The notes under the pieces are model-generated. The model searched no databases. It was not told the DNA's origin and saw nothing but the letters and a program-made list of their open reading frames with translations. This document shows, one piece after another, positions 44,359 to 57,200 of a stretch of 64,000 nt of DNA. Within the stretch, counting starts at the first letter, position 1; each line of letters starts with the position of its first letter. The stretch comes from Spirosoma sordidisoli (GTDB lineage Bacteria; Bacteroidota; Bacteroidia; Cytophagales; Spirosomataceae), in assembly GCF_004138325.1 (NCBI RefSeq), contig NZ_SBLB01000005.1:186001-250000 (forward strand). Direction: 5' to 3'. The position numbers and the translations under genes were made by a program.

Positions 44359-47346
44359 ATGAAGAGTAGCCTTCCCGGCCGGGGTAGCTATGCATTCATG
44401 AACCGCATCCGGGCCATAGTATGGGCCTGGGTGTGGGTGGTTATGGGGCTGTTTGCCAACGGCACAACCGCTCAGGCGCAGGCCGACATCCGCTGTAGCG
44501 GAGCCAATCTGGTTAACTGGACAACCGTGACGGCTTCGTCGGCGGTGGGGTCGCTGACGGCCCTGGATGGTACGCCCATCAGCGTGACCGGAACGGGCAG
44601 TATGCTGGCGCTGGGTAGTCCCACCTCATCGCAAGCGGCCTATGACCCGTATACCAACAAGGCCAATTCGGTCAACCTCGACAACGCGGCCGAACCCCAG
44701 GTGACTGGTACAGGACCGTTTATCTATACCTGGACATTCTCGCAGGCGGTAACCAACCCGTTCATGAACATTTTCAGTCTGGGTAATGCCGGGGTGAAAA
44801 TCCGGTATACGTTTAAAGATGGCGCGGGCAACCCGGTCAATTTCACGATTCGGAAAACCGACAACAGCCAGACGTTCTATGCCTCGGCGGCCAATCAGCT
44901 GGAAGGCAACGAAGGCAACGGGACCATTCAGTTTCAGGGAGCGATCAGTACGCTGCGGATCGAGGTAACGTACCTGAGCGGCAGCACATCCGAAGCCTTT
45001 ACGGCGGTTACGTTTGGCGTGCGCTGCCCCGATGTTTCGTTTGCGCCCTGTCCGGCCCCCACTATCGTCGACTGGCAATCGAATACGGCCGGTCAGGCCA
45101 TTGGCACCGTAACCGACAATGTGTCGGGCAATCCCGTAAGCGTGACCCTGACCGGGAGTATCGTCAATATCGGATTCCCCGGCGAGTTCAACAATACCAC
45201 TAACTGGGATATCAACAGCACGGCGGGCGAGCGCGTAGCCATCGACAATGCGGCCGAGCCACAGGTAACCGGCGCGGGGCCATTCCTCTACACCTGGACA
45301 CTGTCGTCGCCCCTCCGCCAGCCCATCTTCAACATTAGCAGCCTGGGCAGTACGTCGATACGGGTTCGCTATACCTTCTTCGACGAAAACAACGAGCCGC
45401 TGACCTTCATTGTCCGCAAAACCAACGACTGGGAGGCTTTCCGGCAACTATCCGGCCATGTGCTCGAAGGGGCGGAAGGCAACGGTACGATTCAGTTCGA
45501 CGGTAGCCCGAAGCAGATCAGGATGCAGGTCACCTACATAACCGGCTCAACGGCCGAAAACTTTACCTCCATTCAATTGGTCGGCTCCTGCCCGGCACCT
45601 GAGCCACAAGACGGTATCAACGGCAAGTGCAACGGCGCCAATTTCGCCAAATGGACCAATGTGTCGCCCAATTCCGTTGTCGGCACCATCATGGACATTA
45701 CGGGCAAAGGCTCGTCTATTGTGGGGGCGGGCAGCATGATCAACATCAACTACACCGGCTATTTCAACAACGCCAGTGCCTATTACCTCCCGACGCGCTA
45801 TGCCGACCGGGTGGCCATCGACAATGCCGCCGAACCGCAGACCAGCGGCACCGGCCCCTTCCTGTATACCTGGACCATCTCGAACCCCATCAGCAACCTG
45901 CTCATGTACGTCTACAGCCTGGGGCAGGCTGGCAAGCGGGTTCGCTATACGTTCACCGACGCGTCGGGTAACCCCATTCCGTTTACGGTGCTGAAAACCG
46001 ACAATGCAACCAACTTCGCCAAAGTGGGCAGCAACCAGCTCGAAGGCGAAGAGGGCAACGGCACCATCCGCTTCGATGTGCCGGTGACGGTCATTCGGAT
46101 GGAGACTACGTACCTGACCGGCAACACGTCGGAGTTCTGGACTGGGCTCACCTTTGGCGTGCTATGCCCCGAAGCACAGGTACAGGACTGCCCGACGCCC
46201 CGCTTTGCTGCCTGGAGTACGACTGCTACCGCCAGCCAGGCCACGGCTACCATGCCCGATGCACAGGGTAATACCGTGAACGTAACGCTGAAAGGCAGCA
46301 TCATCAACACCGGTTTTCCGAACGAATTTGCCAACACGGCCATCTGGAACCCCGTGCAGGCCAACAGCAACCGCGTGGCCATCGACAATGCGGCTGAACC
46401 ACAGGTAACGGGCACCGGCCCATTTTCCTACAGCCTCACGTTTTCGTCGACCGTAAAAGACCCTATACTCAATATCTACAGCCTGGGATCTGCCGGCGCG
46501 CAGGTGAAGTACACCTTCACCGACGCTGCCGGTAGCCCGCTTCAGTTCTGTGTCCGGAAGACCGATAGCTGGGAAACCTTTCACCAGATCGACGGCCATG
46601 TGCTGATCGGGCAGGAAGGTAACGGCTCCATTCAGTTGCTGGGTACGTTGTCTGACGTGCGCATCGGGGTAACGTACCTGACCGGCTCGACGGCCGAATT
46701 CTATACGACCATTCAGCTGTGTAACAACTGCTCAACGCCAACCCTACCGCCCAGCCTGACCATCAACAGCCCGTATAACGTGGTTGTCAACACCACCAAT
46801 CCGCCCATCAGCGGTACGGCTACGGCCGGGGCATCGGTAACGGTAAACGGCCCCAACGGGCAAAGCTGCGTCACGACGGCTACCGCAGCCGGTAGCTGGA
46901 CCTGCACCAGCCTGACCTTTACGGTGGGTTCGCAGACGGTAACGGCGGTGGCCAGCAACACGGCCGGCACCAGCACCGTAGCCATTGCCAGCTTCACGGT
47001 GGCAAACGCATGTCCCAACCTAAGCGTAGGGGGCTCGACCACCTACACGGGTGGCGCGTTGTGTAACACCACTAATGCGGGCACCATAACCCTCACGGGC
47101 CAGACGGGCACGGTGGTGAAGTGGCAAACCTCTACCAATGGTGGCACGAACTGGACCGACATTGGCAACACGGCGGGTCTGACGCAGATCAGCTTCTCCA
47201 ACGCGCAGAATAATCAGCAGTTCCGGGCGGTGGTGAACGCGGGTGGCAGTTGCGCCGATGCAAACTCCGCGCCGTTTGTCACGCTAACCAGTGCCTCGGC
47301 CTGTTCGGTGGATTGCGACGTGAAACCGGGGGGGATTGTAAAATAA
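44359..47346 (+). CDS. Large exported beta-module repeat protein (about 995 aa)
   Basis: The frame is open from 44260 (TTG), but a hairpin covers that point. In-frame ATGs lie at 44332, 44359 and 44398, and I choose 44359. The signal region is RAIVWAWVWVVMGLFANGTTAQAQ. Four modules of about 185-190 residues follow (about 44485-46730), each with an NAAEPQ.TGTGPF motif in the middle, a following YTF-DxxGxP strand, EGNEGNGTIQF-like and TYLTGSTxE motifs. An Ig-like domain (TNPPISGTATAGASVTV, about 46740-47005) and the shared Cys-containing module ending SVDCDVKPG complete it. No enzyme motif is seen. It follows the 2801-aa gene and shares its C-terminus, so a common export or attachment mechanism is likely (inference). 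Confidence 0.85.
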   Translation: MKSSLPGRGSYAFMNRIRAIVWAWVWVVMGLFANGTTAQAQADIRCSGANLVNWTTVTASSAVGSLTALDGTPISVTGTGSMLALGSPTSSQAAYDPYTNKANSVNLDNAAEPQVTGTGPFIYTWTFSQAVTNPFMNIFSLGNAGVKIRYTFKDGAGNPVNFTIRKTDNSQTFYASAANQLEGNEGNGTIQFQGAISTLRIEVTYLSGSTSEAFTAVTFGVRCPDVSFAPCPAPTIVDWQSNTAGQAIGTVTDNVSGNPVSVTLTGSIVNIGFPGEFNNTTNWDINSTAGERVAIDNAAEPQVTGAGPFLYTWTLSSPLRQPIFNISSLGSTSIRVRYTFFDENNEPLTFIVRKTNDWEAFRQLSGHVLEGAEGNGTIQFDGSPKQIRMQVTYITGSTAENFTSIQLVGSCPAPEPQDGINGKCNGANFAKWTNVSPNSVVGTIMDITGKGSSIVGAGSMININYTGYFNNASAYYLPTRYADRVAIDNAAEPQTSGTGPFLYTWTISNPISNLLMYVYSLGQAGKRVRYTFTDASGNPIPFTVLKTDNATNFAKVGSNQLEGEEGNGTIRFDVPVTVIRMETTYLTGNTSEFWTGLTFGVLCPEAQVQDCPTPRFAAWSTTATASQATATMPDAQGNTVNVTLKGSIINTGFPNEFANTAIWNPVQANSNRVAIDNAAEPQVTGTGPFSYSLTFSSTVKDPILNIYSLGSAGAQVKYTFTDAAGSPLQFCVRKTDSWETFHQIDGHVLIGQEGNGSIQLLGTLSDVRIGVTYLTGSTAEFYTTIQLCNNCSTPTLPPSLTINSPYNVVVNTTNPPISGTATAGASVTVNGPNGQSCVTTATAAGSWTCTSLTFTVGSQTVTAVASNTAGTSTVAIASFTVANACPNLSVGGSTTYTGGALCNTTNAGTITLTGQTGTVVKWQTSTNGGTNWTDIGNTAGLTQISFSNAQNNQQFRAVVNAGGSCADANSAPFVTLTSASACSVDCDVKPGGIVK

Positions 47347-47482
47347 GCACCAGAAAACCTGTATCACCTGTCAACACAGTTATGCAATGAGAACACAGAC
47401 TAAACACCAACTCCTTTTCTGTAAACAGTTCACTCAGATTACCAATAACAACCAGTCAGATCAATTCAAAGCAAATAAAGCC

Positions 47483-48142
47483 ATGAAAACATATTTACTT
47501 ATTTTAATTGGGCTGTTCGCTATATCTCCCATAGCTGAGGCTCAGGTCAAAATCGGCAGTAATCCTACCAGTATCAGCGCTACCTCTAACCTAGAGATAG
47601 AAGCCAGCAATGGCAAAAAAGTAACGGTTGACAAAACCACGGGGGCCTTAAAAGCTGATGGTGCGCTTGCATTCCCAGGGGCCGGTACCCCTGCCGCCGG
47701 GGCTGCCCTTACCTCAGACGCCACCGGAAACGCCACCTGGATTCCCCGGAGTAAACAAACGCGAACCGTTATTACGGGAACCCCTGGCTCATTGAGCAAC
47801 GTGACCTGTGCTATCACGTTTTTTGGCTCAACAACCCTGACCTTGCCTACTGGCTACTGGACCGTCATTGTGGGCGGCACGATGCAGGCTAACGGCAACT
47901 TAGCGTATTCCAGCACATTATACCCCTACTCAGATATAGTACTTGGCGTAACGACTGGTACCATTGAGTTTACCGACAGGGACAACCGCAAAGTTCCGAT
48001 CGTGAATGGTCAGCAGACGGAGTATGGCGTATCCTTTACGATCAATGTGACCTCTGCCTCGGCTACCGTATTCGTCGCAACGAGTGCGTGTGGTGTGCCC
48101 TCGGCCAATATTTCTGTCACCAGTTTCAAGGCTATTGACTGA
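47483..48142 (+). CDS. Exported protein with fibre-head-like N-terminus
   Basis: This 219-residue protein has a signal peptide (MKTYLLILIGLFAISPIAEAQ). Then come VKIGSNPTSISATSNLEIEA and KVTVDKTTGALKADG, a pattern seen in Bacteroidota secreted proteins with tail-fibre-like heads, and a beta-rich C-terminal domain (TLTLPTGYWTVIVGGTMQANG). The frame is open from 47387, but the ATG at 47483 gives the signal peptide. It is the only short gene among the giant ones and lies 98 bp before the 3031-aa gene. Function unknown; a subunit or cap of a surface fibre is possible from position alone. Confidence 0.75.
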   Translation: MKTYLLILIGLFAISPIAEAQVKIGSNPTSISATSNLEIEASNGKKVTVDKTTGALKADGALAFPGAGTPAAGAALTSDATGNATWIPRSKQTRTVITGTPGSLSNVTCAITFFGSTTLTLPTGYWTVIVGGTMQANGNLAYSSTLYPYSDIVLGVTTGTIEFTDRDNRKVPIVNGQQTEYGVSFTINVTSASATVFVATSACGVPSANISVTSFKAID

Positions 48143-48240
48143 CCTGGGACCCTGGTTCTGTCACCGTAGCCCCCGGCATTTACGCAATCACCATTGGTGC
48201 TGTCCACCTGCTGGACTAGCCAAATACATCGATATCTAAA

Positions 48241-51200
48241 ATGACTATTAATCGACAAAGGAAATACAGCCGCTTGTGGCTGATGTGCTGTTGTCTGCTG
48301 AGTGCGATGGTGGTACATGCACAGACTGGCAACTTCGTGCCTGCCGGGGGCGAGACTGTGAATTCTGGCACGGTTAGCCTGGCTACTTCTACCACCTGGG
48401 TCACCGACCGTTCGGCCACGCCGGGCTACTTTGCCGCTACCGGAACAGCGGTCTATTCAGGAGCCGACGATACCCACAACGTCAACGGCTACGTCAAGCA
48501 CTATGCCTCGGCAGCCAATCAGGCCTTCAGTTTCCCGGTGGGATCGGGTACCGACTACCGCTCGCTGGGTGTAAGCGGCACCCGGTCAGCCTCCTCGGTG
48601 ATTGGCGTAGCCTGGATTGTGGGTGATCCCACTTCTACTACTGATCCTACTACACCCAGCGCGGGAACTCACGCCACCACGGCGCTGGGTACGGGCATTA
48701 CGGCGGTGAGTACGGCGGGAATGTGGGACTGGCAGGACTTGACCAACGATGCGGTAGGGCTGACCGTGACGGTAAGCATACCCAACATGAGCAGCTTTGG
48801 TCTGGCCAGTGATCTTCGACTGGTGGGTTGGAATGGTTCGCAGTGGGTGAACCTGTCGGGTAGTGCGGGTGCGAGTGGCAACACGGAAAACAGCACCCTG
48901 AGCGGCAGTATGATAGCGGGTATTACAGCGCTGGCAGTGGGTAAAGCACCTGCTCCGTCTGACTCAGACGGTGATGGTATCCCTGACCTCGCTGACCTCG
49001 ATGATGACAACGATGGTATTCTGGATTCGGCTGAGTGTCCCGAAAATTTGTCTGTTCTTTGGAATGGCGCGAATACAGTAAACCCGTTTGGGTATGACCA
49101 GACTGGCTCGGCCTTAGGTGGTGTGTTCAGCGCTCCGCAGAACTTTACCGCAGCACCGGGCTTAACCCTGACTTCAGCACCTGTTAACAACAATTTTGCC
49201 TATACGATTTCCAATATAACGTCAACTAACCTGGCTCAGGCAATTGCCAATAACCAGTATGTTGAATATACGTTTTCGACACAGGCATTGAACGCCTATT
49301 TGTCGCGCCTATACGTGGCCAGGACGGTTATTTCGTCGGGGGCTTACAATCTGGGGGTTGCTTACTCGAGTGACAATTTTGCAACCTCAACGCTGCTGGT
49401 GTCTTCGTTTCCCATGCCAGCAGTTGCTACGAATTATTTTATCAATGTACCCAGCATCGAATTAGCCGCTAACAAGACCCATAAAATCCGGTACTACTTC
49501 TTCGGTGCAACGGGTACACTTGATTTCGATGATTTTTCAGTCGTCGCCAAACGTTGTGATACGGATGGTGATAATGTGGCCAACTTTCTCGACCTGGATT
49601 CTGATGGCGACGGCTGCGCCGATGCGCTGGAAGGGGGAGCCGCCTTCACCACGGCCAACCTGGTTAGCTCAACGCTGGCGGGTGGCTCAACGGGAGTTAC
49701 CCAGAATCTGTGTAGCACCACGGCCTGTGTGGGCAGCACCACCGCCACAATGGGTATTCCTACCGTTGCCGGTACGGGCCAGACCATCGGCACCAGCCAG
49801 GATGCCTTTGCCCGGGATGCGGCTTGCCCGGCACTTCCTGATGCCGACGGCGATGGTATCCCCGACGTAGTGGATATCGACGACGATAACGACGGGGTCC
49901 TGGACACAGTCGAGGGTACCGGCGATGTCGATAGCGATGGCATCATCAACTCCCTGGATCTGGATAGTGATAACGATGGGATCACCGATGTACGGGAGAA
50001 TAACGGGCTGGATGCCAACTGCGATGGCCGTATGGACGGTGTCATCAACTCACAGGGTATGCCCGGTGCCATCCTGCGGGGCGGTATGGTCGGCAGTACG
50101 ACCTTTGCTATATCCTACCCCGGCATCGCCAATCTATCTACAGATACACAGAGTGCAAACTCACCTGTAAGCTGGCAAATGGACGGTGATATTGGCTGGT
50201 TCAGCTACAACGGTAGCTTCTACCGGGTAGGTCTGTTATTAGGTGCGCTGCCCTACCGCCTGGTCGAGTACAAGAACTATCCGAACCTGGTGACTGATAC
50301 ACAGGCATCGAGTACCACGATGGTTGGTAATTATTCGGCCTTTACCGGCTTTTTTGTGCAGGGTAACACCATTTACGGGATTTCGGGAACCAACATGGTA
50401 GCGTATTCAAGTCTGGCCAACCTGATCTCGAATACGTCAAGCTCAACCACAACCATATCGGCCAATGCCAGTTCCAATACGTTAGATTATTTTGATGCGA
50501 ATAATAAAATTTACCGTATCGTATCTGGTTCGCTCGCCACGGTCATCGCCTATAATACGCTGGCTGATCTGGCCAGTGATACCCGGGCCAGTCAGACAAC
50601 GGCGGGTTTTGCGGACGGAGCCAACGCGGCCTATACGGTTTTTGGCACGCTGAGTACCCCTGACACAGATGGTGATGGTACGCCAAACTATCTGGACTGG
50701 GACAGCGACAACGACAACTGCTTCGATGCACGGGAGGGTGGCAGCAAGTTTGCCGCTACTAATGTAGACGCTACCGGACGTTTGACCGGAGCGGTGAGTA
50801 CCACTACGGGTATTCCGACGCTGGCCGGTGTCTGTGGACAGACCATCGGCAATAGTCAGAATGCGATGGCTAACGGCTGTCAGGATGCGGATGGCGATAA
50901 CGTAGCCGATTTTGAAGACCTCGATGATGACAACGACGGCATTCTGGATACGGCCGAGTGTCCCGAAAATTTGTCTGTTCTTTGGAATGGCGCGAATACA
51001 GTGAACCCATTTGGGTATGACCAGACTAACTCTGGCTTAGGGGGGGTGTTTAGCGCTCCGCAGAACTTTACCGCAGCACCGGGCTTAACCCTGACTTCAG
51101 CACCTGTTAACAACAATTTTGCCTATACGATTTCCAATATAACGTCAACTAACCTGGCTCAGGCAATTGCCAATAACCAGTATGTTGAATATACGTTTTC

Positions 51201-54200
51201 GACACAGGCATTGAACGCCTATTTGTCGCGCCTATACGTGGCCAGGACGGTTATTTCGTCGGGGGCTTACAATCTGGGGGTTGCTTACTCGAGTGACAAT
51301 TTTGCAACCTCAACGCTGCTGGTGTCTTCGTTTCCCATGCCAGCAGTTGCTACGAATTATTTTATCAATGTACCCAGCATCGAATTAGCCGCTAACAAGA
51401 CCCATAAAATCCGGTACTACTTCTTCGGTGCAACGGGTACACTTGATTTCGATGATTTTTCAGTCCTCGCCAAACGTTGTGATACGGATGGTGATAATGT
51501 GGCCAACTTCTTCGATCTGGACTCTGACGGCGACGGTTGCCCGGATGCCCTCGAAGGGGGAGCCGCCTTCACGACCGCCAACCTGGTCAGCAGCACGATG
51601 GCGGGTGGATCTACCGGCGAAAGCCGGAACCTGGGCACCACGGTAGGCAGCACCACCGCCACGATGGGTGTTCCCGCCATTGCCAACACCGGCCAAACCA
51701 TTGGTACCAGCCTGAGCGCAACGGTACAGGATGCGGCCTGTACCGTACCGACCATTGCGATCACCGCCCCCAAGAACATAACGATTAGCAACACCAACCC
51801 ACCTGTTTCGGGTACGGCTACAGCCCTGGCTTCGGTTTCGGTAGCTGGGCCAAACGGCCAGACCTGCATCACAACCGCCGATGCCAGCGGAAACTGGACC
51901 TGCACGAGCCTGACCTTTACGGTGGGTTCGCAGACGGTAACGGCGGTGGCCAGCAACACGGTGGGTGTGAGTACGCCCGCAACGGCCAGCTTCACGACCG
52001 TAAGTCTGTGCCCCAACCCAACCGTAGGCGGTACCGTTACCTACGCGGGCGGTGCGCTTTGTAGCATCAGCAATGTAGGATCGCTGACCCTCACGGGCCA
52101 GACGGGTACGGTGGTGAAATGGCAGACCTCTGTCAATAACGGCGCAAACTGGACCGACATCTCAGGTACGTTCGGTAAAAACTATTACAACTTCGTGAAT
52201 GCCGCCAACGGACAGCAGTACCGGGCGGTGCTCAACAACGGCGGGAGCTGTTCGGATGCCTTCTCGAATCCGGCTACGATCAGCACCAGCCCAACGGCCT
52301 GCTCATCGGCCACCTGCGACAAGAGCAGCGGCACGGTCGTGTTTACGACAACGCCAGCCATGACGGGCAGCAACTACAGCCATGTGGTGATCATGACCGA
52401 TGGCAACGGTACAATTGTGAAGGCCTCGGCTCCGGGCAGCAGCACGCTGACCAACGTGGCAACGGGTAACTACCTGGTGTATCTGGTGAGCTACGACAAC
52501 ACCCAGACGCCCCTGCCTACGCTGACCGTCGGTACCAACCTCACGGCCGTAGGAGGTGCCTGCGTGGTGTACTCAAGCCAGTTAGCCGTTAAGGTTTGCC
52601 CAGCCAATACATTCGATTGCGCCAACGCCAGCATAGCCGGTACGTTTATAGCCGGTGCGCCATCGTCGGGTACGTTAACGATGCCGGTTACGGGTGCAGA
52701 GCCCGGTTCGGTTACGCTGACGGTATCGGGTACGGGCTTCGGCTCGTCGCCATCGCCGTTCGTGACTACGCTGACGGCGGGCCAGACGTCCGTTGCCATT
52801 CCGATCGCCTATGACGGAACGGGTACGGGTGGTGTGCGGAGCCTGTCGGTGAGTTCGGCCCAGTTCAGCAATAGCTGTTCGGTGAGCGTAACGGTCAACG
52901 CGGCTATTCCGTGTACGCCATTAACGCCCGGTCAGGTAGTGCCCGGTACGAACAGTGTACTGGCCGGAGGAGCAACGTCATTCAGCTATGTAGGTGCCAG
53001 TAGCGGCAGCACCGTACGCTGGTTTGTGGCGCCGTCGAGCACGGCTTCACCCAACAGCGGTACGGGTACGGTAACCCCGTCGATCACATTCCTGAACGCC
53101 GGTTTCTACCAGATCATTTTCGAAGAGACCAACAGCGGCCTGCCTGCCGGTTGTAACGTACCCAGTACGGTACAGTCGACACTCGACTTCCGGGTGAAGG
53201 CCCAGACGCCAATTTGTGACTATCCTGGTTCCAGCACCGTAACGGTGTCGCCATCTGTGGCGGCCATCAAAACGGGTCAGACAGGTAGCTTCACCCTGGT
53301 AGGAGGCCAGCCCTATAATAACGTCCAGTGGCAGATCATTCCGTCGACGGGTGCTTCGCCTAACAGCGGCAACGGAGCCACGACCTCAACCATCACGTTC
53401 AGTCAGGAAGGGCTGTACCGGGTGGTTTACACGATGACCAACGCGGGTGACCTGACGTGTACGCCTGTGCAGAAAGTAAGCTCTGCCCTGATTGCGGTAG
53501 GTCTCGATCCCTGCGCGGCTCCATCGCCAATCAACGTAATCGAAGCCAGCGGCAAAGATTCGACGCTGGTGGGTACGTCGGCCACCTTCAACGCCAGTGG
53601 CGGTGTGCCAAACCAGGGCATGATCTGGAAGGTATTCCCGACAACGGGTGTATTGAGCGTGAGCGGTACAGGGTCTACAACCTCCCTGACCTTCACGCAG
53701 CCAGGTAACTATGTGGTAACGTTTATCGCCACGAACGGAAGCCTGCCGCTGGGTTGTACCAAGCCAGTGGCTACGGCCGGCAGCACGACCATCAAGGTAT
53801 ACACGAGTAATCCGCCGTATATCGTGCCGGTACCGGTGAACGTAGACCCCGGCAAGTCGACCACGGTTTGCATGCCTATCGCCGATGCTGATGCCACCGA
53901 TAGCTTCACGGCTACGATCTGTGGACAGCCCAGCACCGGCACGGCCACCGTGGCTGCCAACAGCACCACCCGCCAGTTGTGCCTGACCTACACCGCCCCA
54001 GCCTCAGGCCCGGCCTCGACCTCGGTCTGCGTGCAGGTCTGCGACAGCTTCGGGAACTGCAAACAGAGCATCATTCCGATCGTCATCAACCCAAGCAGCA
54101 ACACGGCCGTTACGCCCCAGCCGCCAGTGGTTATTGTGGTGCCGGTCGTGACGCCGAAGAATACACCGGTGCAGGTGTGTATGCCTATCAAGGACCCCAA

Positions 54201-57200
54201 CACCGCCGATACCCATACGGTGAGCGTGTGCGGTAATCCGAGCAAGGGCACAGCCACGGCCAGTGTGAACAACACCACCCACGAACTGTGCATCAACTAC
54301 ACGCCGACTTCGGGCAGCGTGGGTCAGGATGCCATGTGCGTAATCGTGTGTGATCCCTCGGGTCAGTGTACCACGGTAACGGTGCCCATCACGGTAGTGG
54401 ATCCAACCCCGCCGGGCGTATTGCCGGTAGCACCGAAGGTAACGCCGGTGCCGATTGTGACGACGCCCAACACGCCGGTGGTTGTTTGCACGCCGATTGT
54501 AGACAACACGGGCGACACCCACACGGCCAGCCTGTGCGGTCAGCCATCGAGTGGCACGGCTCAGGTGGGCGTCAATAATGTGACAAATACATTGTGTGTG
54601 ACCTATACGCCGGGCAGTCAGCCCACGAGTACGAGCCTGTGTATACAGGTGTGCGACCAGGGCGGTTTGTGTACGACAGTCGTGGCACCCATCACGGTGT
54701 TGCCAGTCAATCAGGCTCCGATCGTCAATCCTGATGTGAACACGTTCGTGCCGGGCAAAACCACGACGGGCAACGTGCTGACCAACGACAAAGACCCTGA
54801 GGGCACCAAACTGACAGCCAGCACCATCGGTACGCCACCAGCTGGCTTCACGTTGAGCCCCGACGGTTCATACACCTACACGGCTCCGGCCAGCCAGACG
54901 GCTCCGGTGACCGTGCCGATCCAGGTCTGTGACGCAGCTACGCCACCGGCTTGTACAACCAGCACGCTGACCCTGACGCCAGTGACTCAGCCTAACGCGC
55001 TGACCAACAACGCTCCGATTGCCCTCAACGATGCCACCCGGACCACGGCGGGCACCAGCGTGACGGTGAACGTCGTGGCCAACGACAGCGACCCTGATTC
55101 AGCGACCAGTGTCAACGGCCAGCTCAACACACCGACGATTGTCTCGCAACCTGCCACCGGTACGGCCAGCATCGTCAACGGGCAGGTAGTTTATACGCCA
55201 CCGGTGGGCTTCACGGGTGTGGTAAGCTTCCCGTATCAGGTATGCGACAAGGCCGCGACGCCGTTGTGTACGACAGCCCTGGTGACGGTAACGGTAGATC
55301 CTACCCAGCCATCGGGTGTAACCAACGTAGCGCCGGTAGCCATTGACGATCAGCTCATAACGACGAAGGGCACGCCAGCCACGGGTACGGTAGCAGCCAA
55401 CGACTCTGACCCCAACGCGGGCCAGACGCTGACGTTCACCAAGTTGACGAATCCAGCTAACGGGACGGTGGTCTTCAACGCCAACGGCAGCTACACCTAC
55501 ACCCCGGCACCGGGTTATGTAGGTACGGACAACTTCACCTATCAGGTGTGCGATAACGGTTCGCCGGTGTTGTGTACCACGGCCACGGCCTACATGACGG
55601 TGAATGATGTGGTCAACCAGGCTCCGATCGTCAATCCTGATGTGAACACGTTCGTGCCGGGCAAGCCGACGTCGGGCAATGTGCTGACCAATGACAAAGA
55701 CCCTGAGGGCACCAAACTGACGGCCAGCACCATTGGTACCCCACCGGCTGGCTTCACACTGAGCCCCGACGGCAGCTATACCTACACAGCTCCGGCCAGC
55801 CAGACGGCTCCGGTGACCGTACCAATCCAGGTCTGTGACGCAGCTACGCCACCGGCTTGTACAACCAGCACGCTGACCCTGACGCCAGTGACTCAGCCTA
55901 ACGCGCTGACCAACAACGCTCCGATTGCCCTCAACGATGCCACCCGGACCACGGCGGGCACCAGCGTGACGGTGAACGTCGTGGCCAACGACAGCGACCC
56001 TGATTCAGCGACCAGTGTCAACGGCCAGCTCAACACACCGACGATTGTCTCGCAACCTGCCACCGGTACGGCCAGCATCGTCAACGGGCAGGTAGTTTAT
56101 ACGCCACCGGTGGGCTTCACGGGTGTGGTAAGCTTCCCGTATCAGGTATGCGACAAGGCCGCGACGCCGTTGTGTACGACAGCCCTGGTGACGGTAACGG
56201 TAGATCCTACCCAGCCATCGGGTGTAACCAACGTAGCGCCGGTAGCCATTGACGATCAGCTCATAACGACGAAGGGCACGCCAGCCACAGGTACGGTAGC
56301 GGCCAACGACTCTGACCCGAATGGTCAACCGCTGACGTTCACCAAGTTGACGAATCCAGCTAACGGGACGGTGGTCTTCAACGCCAACGGCACCTACACG
56401 TATACGCCAGCGCCGGGCTTCACAGGTACGGACAACTTCACCTATCAGGTGTGCGACAGCGGTTCGCCGGTGTTGTGTACCACGGCCACGGCCTACATGA
56501 CGGTGAACGATGTGGCGGGTCTGCAACTGCTGCCCAAAGCGTGGTTGCAGGGTGCCCTCTTCGGGGTGACCGATCCAACTGGGGTTATGCGTGATGACCT
56601 GCGCTCGAAGGGCTTCTTACCGCTCAGCAGTCCATATACCAATTTCACGGCCTTGACGCCAACACCCACGCTGAGCAGCAGCGCTGTATTTGCCACCACG
56701 GGTAACGACGCCATTGTCGACTGGGTATTTGTTGAACTCCGCAGTCCGACAAGTTCGTCGACTGTGGTCGATAGCCGGGCCGCCCTGATTCAGCGCGACG
56801 GTGATATCGTTGAGCTGGATGGTGTCTCGCCAATGGTATTCAGTCTGGCATCGCCGGGCAACTACTTTGTGGCAGTCCGTCACCGGAACCACCTGGGTGT
56901 GATGACCGCAACGGCCATTCCGCTCTCGGCAACCGGTACGGTGGTCGACTTCCGTACGCCTGCAACCCCAACCTACCGCTCGACAACCTCGGCTGTCAAT
57001 CAGTCGCAGATTACCGTGACGCAGGGGGTAGCGCTATGGGCCGGTAATGTAGTCTATGATAAGTCTGTGATCTATCAGGGAACCAATAACGATGTGTCGG
57101 GAATTTCGGTCCAGATTAAAGGAGCGACAAGGCCCAATGGTCAGCTGTTTAATACGACAGGAGCCGCTAGCTACATCCTGAATGGCTACTACACAGGCGA

